Shown here in pieces: positions 32,912 to 33,190 of a stretch of DNA of 33,190 nucleotides. The first letter of the stretch is position 1, and every line of letters begins with the position of its first letter. The notes beneath the pieces were generated by a model, which was given only the letters and a program-made list of their open reading frames with translations, had not been told where the DNA came from and searched no databases. Origin of the DNA: Gymnopus androsaceus JB14 (Eukaryota; Basidiomycota; Agaricomycetes; Agaricales; Omphalotaceae); assembly GCA_009733575.1 (NCBI GenBank), contig ML769557.1, forward strand, positions 1 through 33,190, in the 5' to 3' direction. Both the position numbers and the translations under genes were made by a program.

Positions 32912-33190
32912 GATATAAAGGTTGAAGAAGTGGTTGTTCGTTAAGAGCAGCTTTCAGTGGTGGTCCTGGGTGGATGGATCATTTTGAATAATATGTTTGG
33001 TGGCAAGTGGAGCAGAGAAGACAATCCAATAAGATCTCGGCGAGTAATCACATTTCATTGGTACGATCCTCTGTCAAGCGACAAGTATCTCAACTCGAGT
33101 TCTTGAACCTGGGTCATAAGGAGCTGCGCCAAAATAAAAATTTGGAAATTAAGAGGTTTATTACAGAATTATCCCAATAAAGTCGCGAAG
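32912..33190. other. Right edge, no gene seen
   Basis: Should hold the promoter of the methyltransferase locus. No open frame with recognisable content is visible before the window ends. Confidence 0.4.

Overview
The window looks like nuclear DNA of a mushroom-forming basidiomycete (Agaricomycetes). The evidence is many short introns of about 50-60 nt, a NACHT-WD40 NLR with the N-terminal motif usual in agaricomycete NLRs, a protein resembling the basidiomycete DUF6593 family, an acidic SAP-domain/kinase fusion, and intron-containing tRNA-Gly genes. Splice sites were read by eye: I looked for GT(or GC)-AG pairs that join frames carrying family motifs. Family names come from motif recall; no database search was made.

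Layout. 1-1055: non-coding, with a perfect 14-bp hairpin. 1056-5374 (+): a complete NLR of about 1400 residues with a NACHT ATPase and 15 almost identical 43-residue WD40 repeats whose differences fall in a few columns. 5375-6607: AT-rich spacer with a 13-bp inverted repeat. 6608-10159 (-): CTF18, the large subunit of the alternative clamp loader. It lies head-to-head with 10178-10790 (+), DSS4/Mss4. 11877-13803 (+): a 14-exon cation diffusion facilitator with two microexons (7 and 9 nt). 14486-14575 (+): tRNA-Gly(GCC). 14678-15931 (-): DUF6593-like protein. 16617-20371 (+): SAP/acidic protein fused to a TKL-like kinase that lacks the usual beta-3 lysine. 21686-23746 (-): biotin-protein ligase BPL1. 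23903-25962 (-): DUF3835 (URI/Bud27-like) protein. 27650-27737 (-): a second tRNA-Gly(GCC) with the same mature sequence and a different intron. 26-31 kb is otherwise gene-poor, with a 0.4-kb tandem duplication and simple repeats. 30974-31581 (+): unrecognised small protein. 32108-32911 (-): decayed O-methyltransferase.

The neighbours do not form a pathway. CTF18, DSS4, BPL1, the cation transporter and the kinase are a housekeeping background, and the NLR is the accessory immune/allorecognition-type gene. The most striking pattern across the window is that CTF18, the kinase, the DUF6593 protein, BPL1 and the methyltransferase all change frame by single nucleotides inside conserved blocks, mostly in the +1 sense. 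The NLR, transporter, DSS4 and DUF3835 genes are clean. Because CTF18 and BPL1 are normally single-copy and important, small insertion errors or a degraded haplotype are more likely than true loss, but this needs to be resolved.
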